The notes under the pieces were generated by a model that was not told the DNA's origin, searched no databases, and saw only the letters and a list, made by a program, of their open reading frames with translations. Of a stretch of 64,000 bases of DNA, positions 59,083 to 64,000 are shown piece after piece. The position numbers were made by a program, and so were the translations under genes. This DNA is from Enterococcus rivorum. GTDB taxonomy: Bacteria; Bacillota; Bacilli; Lactobacillales; Enterococcaceae. Where the stretch lies: contig NZ_MIEK01000023.1 of the NCBI RefSeq assembly GCF_001742285.1, positions 1 to 64,000 of the forward strand, given 5' to 3'. How positions within the stretch are numbered: the stretch's first letter is position 1; the number at the start of each line of letters is the position of its first letter.

Positions 59083-59453
59083 TGGAAAAAGAAAATCAAA
59101 AGAATCTTGAAGAGCTGAGAAGGCAATATGAAATAGTTGAAGAGGAACAAAATTTTGTGGAAAAAGCTAAAAAACAAATGGAGGAATTTATAGAAGAATG
59201 GCACTACTATTGCAGAGAAGAGCAGGATGTTTTAGGGGAAATAGCCCATATTAGCGAAGGGACTCCCTCAAAACAGAAAGCAACGTTAGCTTTAGTAAAC
59301 CAAGAAGCGGAAAATAATCGTACCAGCAACCTCTTTGAGTCCTTTTATGAAGAATTAGCTGAATATCAGAAAAAAATTACATCTCAAAAACAAGAGATTG
59401 AAGAACAAATATCTAACCGGAAAAGGGAGGTGTCGAAAAATGACCAGAATTGA
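59082..59453 (+). CDS. LXG-associated coiled-coil partner (DUF3958-like)
   Basis: A 123-residue, Glu/Lys/Gln-rich, almost wholly helical protein, the second partner of an LXG cassette like 19948-20316. An adjacent GTG at 59079 is also possible. It overlaps the toxin gene by 14 bases and contains that gene's GGGAGG ribosome site. Confidence 0.72.
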   Translation: MEKENQKNLEELRRQYEIVEEEQNFVEKAKKQMEEFIEEWHYYCREEQDVLGEIAHISEGTPSKQKATLALVNQEAENNRTSNLFESFYEELAEYQKKITSQKQEIEEQISNRKREVSKNDQN

Positions 59454-60588
59454 TGCAAGCGAGCTATCGATAATGCTTAATTCTTTAAAAAAATTAAGAG
59501 CAGAACTAGCACCGTTATTGATGACCACAGGAAAAGTTGTTGATGAATTATTAGAGGCTCAAGAACTAGATGGTCAAGCTTGGCAAAATACGAAACAATA
59601 TTTCTCTGCCTATCCATCTGTTATACAAGGAGTTTGGAATTGTTTAGGAACGTTAATTAAAGTACTTAACGAGTATGTCACTTCCTTCGAAATAGAAGTA
59701 GGGGCGGTAGACAAACGTTTAGACAGTGAGGAACTTCAAGAGTTACAGGACCGATTAAATCTCTTAAATAGACGCAAGCAAGAGATGCTTCAACAGTTCA
59801 ATGGATTTCCCTTCGTTCAACTTCTAGATAATCCAGTTCTGCAGCAAATCAATACCCTTCAAATGAATAGTTTACATAAGAGCGTTGAAATTTTAACAAA
59901 GTACCGAGAGTTTGAATTAGCCCATGCCAATGATTTTGAAGAAGTGAAAAGATTATTGGCCATTTTAAATGAAGGATTGACAGAAATGGCTCTCCAAAAG
60001 GGAGTAGGCAATCCAAAGTTTGGATATGCTCCAAGAAGATATAAAGAAGTTCCGTGGCTAAAAAAAATTGAAACATTCAACGAAAAACAACCAGTTTACG
60101 AATTAATTGACTATAAAGAGGGAGAAAATGGAAAAAATACCCATTTCAAAATTTACTATAATGGTGTGCTCGATCAGGAACTTTCAGAAAAATCCCAAGA
60201 GTTAATGTCAAATAAAGTTATAAGGGAACTCTCACTGATAGGAAAAGAAATGTTTATACGTAATCCCTATCATTTTCGCTTAGGAAAAGAATCTGTTCTA
60301 GGGCAAGAAATCCATTTTGAGGAATGGTTGCAAACAACATTTTGGCCAGCGTTTCGCATGCTGTCAACAGATCAAATACTTCAAATAGCTACGAATTTTA
60401 AAGAAAAAAAAGATATTTTAGACGATGTAGAATTAACGAAGAAAGAATTGAAACTATTCCAGGACTTAGAAATAGTAGGAAACTATATACTTATTGAGGA
60501 TAGTGAGTCAGATTCTTCCGTGAAACAAATGACTAGCAAGTCCCCGCTTACAGGTGGAAAACCTATTCTAGATGGAGAGAATATTTAA
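59440..60588 (+). CDS. LXG-domain protein with an unrecognised C-terminal domain
   Basis: A 382-residue LXG-type protein. Residues about 1-200 form the LXG helical stalk (RIDASELSIMLNSLKKLRAELAPLL, LDGQAWQNTKQYF). The region about 205-382 has a charged, mixed alpha/beta sequence with aromatic clusters (THFKIYYNGVLDQELSEK, HFEEWLQTTFWPAF) and ends in a Ser/Gly-rich tail. It matches no toxin fold I know. It is shorter than the first LXG toxin and lacks the Gly/Ala pre-toxin region. The start at 59440 follows GGGAGG. No obvious immunity gene follows; the next gene is a membrane protein 179 bases away. Confidence 0.75.
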   Translation: MTRIDASELSIMLNSLKKLRAELAPLLMTTGKVVDELLEAQELDGQAWQNTKQYFSAYPSVIQGVWNCLGTLIKVLNEYVTSFEIEVGAVDKRLDSEELQELQDRLNLLNRRKQEMLQQFNGFPFVQLLDNPVLQQINTLQMNSLHKSVEILTKYREFELAHANDFEEVKRLLAILNEGLTEMALQKGVGNPKFGYAPRRYKEVPWLKKIETFNEKQPVYELIDYKEGENGKNTHFKIYYNGVLDQELSEKSQELMSNKVIRELSLIGKEMFIRNPYHFRLGKESVLGQEIHFEEWLQTTFWPAFRMLSTDQILQIATNFKEKKDILDDVELTKKELKLFQDLEIVGNYILIEDSESDSSVKQMTSKSPLTGGKPILDGENI

Positions 60589-60767
60589 CAAAAGTATACT
60601 TCAAATAAAAAATAATAAAACAAAAAGAGTTTTTTCATAAATCCTACAAAAAACAGTTTGAATAGTATAAACTAATAGGAGAAAAGAAAATAAGTTTGGC
60701 ATTGCTTGTTAGCTAACAGGCAAAAAGATTTATTTTTTAGTAAGTGAAAAAAGGGGAAAAAATAAGA

Positions 60768-61271
60768 GTGAAGTTTAAAATTGGTATGCGAACATTAAAA
60801 ACAGGATTATGTGTCTTTCTATGTATTTTAATTAGCATGATATTGAAGCGAGATACGTATGTAGTAGCAACTATTACTGCGGTATTTACATTAAGAGAAG
60901 ACATGGAAAATACGATTCGATATGGTAAGCATCGGTTGATTGGAAACGTAATGGGGGCGTTAACGTCAATCGTTGTTATTTTAGTCTTTAGTTTATTAGG
61001 AAGAACCGATCTTGTCCAACTATTTTTTATTCCTATCATCATTATTCTCATGATCGCAATTCTAGCTCATTTAGGCTACTATGAAGGAACAGTTGGGGCT
61101 TGTGCCACATTACTAACGATTGTTTTTATGATTCCATCTGATCAATCTTACGGGTATGCTTTTGCTAGAGTGGTAGACAGCTTTATCGGAATGGGCATTG
61201 CTTTGCTAGTAAATTACTCTATACCTGTTCGACAAAAGATACAGGAAGTAGAAGAAATAATAGACGAATAA
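60768..61271 (+). CDS. ArAE/FUSC-type membrane protein
   Basis: A 167-residue protein with four to five hydrophobic helices. The start FKIGMRTLKTGLCVFLCILISMILKR and YGKHRLIGNVMGALTSIVVIL match the N-terminal membrane domain of the aromatic acid exporter (ArAE_1/FUSC) family; the usual C-terminal cytoplasmic domain is absent. The start GTG at 60768 lies after AAGGGG; GTG 60744 is less likely. It may be co-transcribed with the next gene (18-base gap). Substrate unknown. Confidence 0.78.
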   Translation: MKFKIGMRTLKTGLCVFLCILISMILKRDTYVVATITAVFTLREDMENTIRYGKHRLIGNVMGALTSIVVILVFSLLGRTDLVQLFFIPIIIILMIAILAHLGYYEGTVGACATLLTIVFMIPSDQSYGYAFARVVDSFIGMGIALLVNYSIPVRQKIQEVEEIIDE

Positions 61272-61289
61272 AAAATGACGGAGGTATTT

Positions 61290-61952
61290 ATGGAACAAGT
61301 GAAGAGAGCGGCGAAGGGAACCTTGATGGCTATAGGATTATTTGTTCTTGCGCAAGTACCACAAATTTTTTTGCTGATGATGAAAAAATCACTAGTTAGT
61401 GATATAGTGACGGCATTGATTTTTATAGTTGTAACAGGGTTATTCATTTTTATAGCAAAGAAAAGAGGTTATTTTTCTAAGAATGAAGAGAGATTTTCTG
61501 GGAGAAATATAGGCATTGTTTTCGCTGGTTTTATTTTAATGCGAATTTTAGCGGTAGTGTTCACTTTAATCATGCAAGAAACAACTAAAAATGATCAAGT
61601 GATTCAAGAGTTTACTGCCAATATATCTACAATTAATTTGTTTCTATTACTATGCGTGGGTGCACCTGTTATGGAGGAAATCATTTTTCGTGGGGTGATT
61701 ATCAATGAGTTGTTTAGAAGAAAAGACAATCAACCGATTTCCTTAAAAATGGAAATAATTGGTTTAGTAGTAAGCTCAATTGCTTTTGGTTCAATCCATC
61801 TATCAAGTGACATTATTAGCTTCCTTTTGTATGTGACTTTAGGAGCTACTATGGGTACCGTTTATTTGCTAACCAAGAGCTTAGAATGCTCCATTGCAGT
61901 CCATTTTTTAAATAATTTTTTACCGTTTCTAGTATTGGCGTTTACAAAATAG
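61290..61952 (+). CDS. CPBP-family intramembrane metalloprotease
   Basis: A 220-residue polytopic membrane protein with the Abi/CPBP (CAAX-protease-like) motifs: MEEIIFRG (metal-binding EExxxR), FGSIHLSS and the final HFLNNF. Members process membrane proteins or bacteriocin-related substrates. The start at 61290 follows GGAGGTATTT. A long perfect terminator follows. Confidence 0.88.
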   Translation: MEQVKRAAKGTLMAIGLFVLAQVPQIFLLMMKKSLVSDIVTALIFIVVTGLFIFIAKKRGYFSKNEERFSGRNIGIVFAGFILMRILAVVFTLIMQETTKNDQVIQEFTANISTINLFLLLCVGAPVMEEIIFRGVIINELFRRKDNQPISLKMEIIGLVVSSIAFGSIHLSSDIISFLLYVTLGATMGTVYLLTKSLECSIAVHFLNNFLPFLVLAFTK

Positions 61953-61967
61953 CGAATAAATTTTTAT

Positions 61968-62019
61968 GAATAAAGAGACACGATTTTGAAGGGGAATTCA
62001 AAATCGTGTCTCTTTATTC
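61968..62019. terminator. Bidirectional terminator
   Basis: Perfect 23-bp stem (AAAGAGACACGATTTTGAA and its complement) around GGGGAA, A-rich left and T-rich right, between convergent genes. Confidence 0.92.
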
Positions 62020-62045
62020 AAGCAAGCGCAAATAAAACAGGAGTT

Positions 62046-62435
62046 CTATTTTACATATAGACCAGATATTTCATCATTCTTATCAAAAGAAATCGTATAA
62101 ACCCGCTTTTCTTTTTCGTATTTAGTCACTAAAACAACTGTATAATTGCTATCTACTTTTTTGACTGTTGATTTTTCAAATTTTTTGAACTCTCCTGAAT
62201 CAACGATAATCGGTTCCACTTCTTTTAATTGTTCTTTTGATAAAGAGCTAGTCATTTCTTTATTAAAACGGCTAATCAGTTGATCGTAGTTTTTCTCATT
62301 TAAGTAAGCAACTACTTCTTCGGCTTTTTGTTGGTATTTCTGACTAGTTTTTTCATCTACTTTCTCTCCACCACTACAAGCTACAAGTAAAAATAATCCC
62401 ATGAATAAAGCAACAATCCTCCACTTCTTTCTCAT
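62046..62435 (-). CDS. DUF3887-type lipoprotein
   Basis: A 129-residue lipoprotein. The signal peptide (KWRIVALFMGLFLLVAC) ends in the lipobox LVAC. The mature part is a small alpha+beta domain (AEEVVAYLNEKNYDQLISRFNKEMTSSLS) typical of DUF3887, function unknown. The start at 62435 is preferred over one four codons upstream because GGGGA lies in front of it. Its start overlaps the end of the YhfC-like frame by four bases, so the two were probably one operon. Confidence 0.82.
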   Translation of the reverse strand: MRKKWRIVALFMGLFLLVACSGGEKVDEKTSQKYQQKAEEVVAYLNEKNYDQLISRFNKEMTSSLSKEQLKEVEPIIVDSGEFKKFEKSTVKKVDSNYTVVLVTKYEKEKRVYTISFDKNDEISGLYVK

Positions 62436-63056
62436 GACATTCCCCACACTTTCTTTAATTTTAAACAGTAAAAAAATAAGCCCAAACTAATAACGATAAG
62501 AAATAATTCGATCAGTAGTAGGTGATTGGCCGAAAACCAGACAGGAACCAGCACAGCAGAAGCATTCACTAGAAAATGAAGCGTTAACGCTAAAAGATAA
62601 TAACCTCTTTTACTAGAAAATACACCATACATCACAATAATCGACAACCCCACATGGAGCAATATAGCAAAAATTCGTTCAATACCACCAATAAAAACCA
62701 TCTCATTTGATACGTTTGCGCTTTGAAAAAGCAATGGCAAAACAAAAAAATAAAACCGCTTCCAATAGACCGTGTCCTAATCCAAACCAAACGCCGTTTA
62801 TCCAAGTCATTTCATTTTTTAATGCATTTTTTATAAGAAACCAGCGGGTTGTTTCTTCAAAAAGTCCGGCACTAAAAGCTAAAAGGAGACCATAGCCAAT
62901 CGGATTAATAGCTGAGAAAAGTAAAAAGTCATTATTTTCTGAGAGCATTGACAACAAAGGAAGACGTAAAACAATCTGACTAAGAAAGAAACTTAAACAA
63001 CCAAAACCAAAAGCTTTACTAAAGCTAGAGAAGTTAAACTCCTTATTTAAAATCAT
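62432..63056 (-). pseudogene. YhfC-family membrane protease, single frameshift
   Basis: Two overlapping minus-strand frames together make one YhfC-type protein. The first (63056 to 62703) has the helices GYGLLLAFSAGLFEETTRWF and FGLGHGLLEAVLFF, including the EE and HG motifs. It then runs into a wrong end. The second (from about 62740 to 62432) carries on with GGIERIFAILLHVGLS and LHFLVNASA. The frames join at an A7 tract (62744-62750, T7 in the mRNA sense); one base less would restore a protein of about 208 residues. This is a real mutation, a slippage-prone switch or a sequencing error. Confidence 0.72.
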
Positions 63057-63254
63057 TCTATCACTTACCTTACATTTATTTGTTTTTACTCCTATATAAT
63101 AGCTCAATTGTACTCCTTATCCATCTGAAGCTCAATTTTTTTTACATATTATTTTTCCTTATTTTAGAAAAAAAAGAATCTAAGGTTGTAAACCTCTCCA
63201 AATGAGCCTTCATGTTATAATGAAACCGACAGGAACATTTTAAGGAGAAAAGCG

Positions 63255-64000
63255 ATGAAACCAATTAAAATTGAACAATCGTATGTTTACGAATTAGTGA
63301 TTGCAGCATCTTGTTTAGTGCGGGGGAAAACGGAGGCTCTCAATGAAATCTATTCGGAAAAAGAATTAAATGCGATAAAAAAACAGCAGCAATCCTTTTT
63401 AGATTGGATGAAACAAACCTACCATCCGATGCTATTTTTCCTTGAGTTTTTTATAGAAATTGAGCCTACAATTAGTGTTGCGGATTTCTTTGATTCTTTT
63501 GAGGAGCTTACAGATTTAGAAATTCAAGCAAAAATTTTTCCTACTATTTCGACTGACATACTAGTTGAAAAAAATGCTAGTGAAATAATCAAGAATTATT
63601 CAGTAGGGTTTAAAAATGAGAAATCATTGGTTTATTTTTTGGAAAATACCCAATCTGTGATTAAGGACTCAAAAAAATTGTTAACAGCGTTGGATACACC
63701 GAAAATGAAAAAGAAAGTGAAAATCAACGAGGCAGATTTGGCTGAAACGAAACAATGGATCTCCTATTTGCTAGAAAATAAAAAATATATTGAAACATTG
63801 CGCGTGATCACAGGAAAGCCACTGCCTAAATTTAAAGAGGCGCAGCATGCTTATTTTATTCCTTCATTTTTATATCATATTCCAGTAATTGTTTTTTCAG
63901 AAGATTTATCTAAGCAGTTGACTTTCTTTCCAGTAACTTTTGCTAAAGCAGAAGAAGTAGCGATATCAAGGCAGCGTGCCGTTCAAACGCTGAAAGTACT
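63255..64000 (+). CDS. DUF5937/ArsR-type regulator, cut by the window end
   Basis: The 5' 248 codons of a gene running off the right edge. The protein starts MKPIKIEQSYVYELVIAASC and is mostly helical, with HAYFIPSFLYHIPVIVFSED near its current end. It resembles the N-terminal DUF5937 domain found in front of ArsR-type winged helices, which would lie beyond the window. AAGGAG precedes the ATG. No membrane helix. Confidence 0.65.
   Translation, partial: MKPIKIEQSYVYELVIAASCLVRGKTEALNEIYSEKELNAIKKQQQSFLDWMKQTYHPMLFFLEFFIEIEPTISVADFFDSFEELTDLEIQAKIFPTISTDILVEKNASEIIKNYSVGFKNEKSLVYFLENTQSVIKDSKKLLTALDTPKMKKKVKINEADLAETKQWISYLLENKKYIETLRVITGKPLPKFKEAQHAYFIPSFLYHIPVIVFSEDLSKQLTFFPVTFAKAEEVAISRQRAVQTLKV

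Noticed and set aside
1-64000. CRISPR arrays, rRNA or tRNA genes
   Set aside because: No regularly spaced identical repeats and no rRNA or tRNA-like conserved segments were noticed on either strand while reading; a covariance-model scan would be decisive.

Overview
The window reads as chromosomal DNA of a low-GC Gram-positive coccus, most likely an Enterococcus close to, but not identical with, E. faecalis. The housekeeping order plsX-acpP, oppDFBCA, ndk, rnc-smc-(HAD)-ftsY, gshF, with RNHCP and galactitol-type PTS genes beside it, the many WxL/LPXTG surface clusters and the LXG cassettes all point that way. No rRNA, tRNA or CRISPR array was seen. All functional names come from recognising motifs and family signatures by eye; no database search was run.

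Region 1 (1-14100) is a surface-protein island. A Tn916-type tyrosine recombinase (263-1396) sits between two mutually inverted copies of a 27-bp near-palindrome (1-27 and 1509-1535), a layout suggestive of an invertible segment, next to an orphan pseudo-receiver/winged-helix regulator (1722-2441). Then come a decayed LPXTG-WxL pair, a broken and an intact copy of a GA-module repeat protein gene, an ISL3 relic, and an intact five-gene WxL operon (7626-14074: a 1080-residue WxL protein, a small LPXTG protein, two WxL proteins and a DUF916/DUF3324 anchor protein).

Region 2 (14100-25000) is mobile and conflict-related DNA. It holds a minimal Tn3-family transposon with perfect 38-bp ends, two small orphan genes (one behind a promoter whose spacer is a palindrome), an LXG polymorphic-toxin operon with a BECR-like nuclease tail and a candidate immunity gene, an Abi-alpha (DUF4393) gene, a FimB/FimE-sized tyrosine recombinase, and relics of a TniA/TniB-type transposon: three related ends, a TniB fragment and a DUF6980 pseudogene.

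Region 3 (25000-33600) is a sugar-alcohol locus: a PRD regulator behind a CcpA (cre) site, galactitol-type EIIA/B/C, two zinc polyol dehydrogenases, an RpiB-like isomerase and two Rpe-like epimerases. This probably feeds a pentitol into the pentose phosphate pathway.

Region 4 (33600-52100) is core: RNHCP protein, PlsX/ACP, an oligopeptide ABC transporter, NDK, RNase III, SMC, a HAD phosphatase, FtsY and the bifunctional glutathione synthase GshF.

Region 5 (52100-64000) holds a second complete WxL operon with its own regulator paralogue (53164-58439), whose last gene, a lectin-like WxL protein, appears to start at ATT. A second LXG operon (58825-60588) with an unrecognised tail domain follows, then membrane proteins, a DUF3887 lipoprotein, a frameshifted YhfC-type gene and the 5' part of a DUF5937/ArsR-type regulator cut by the window end.
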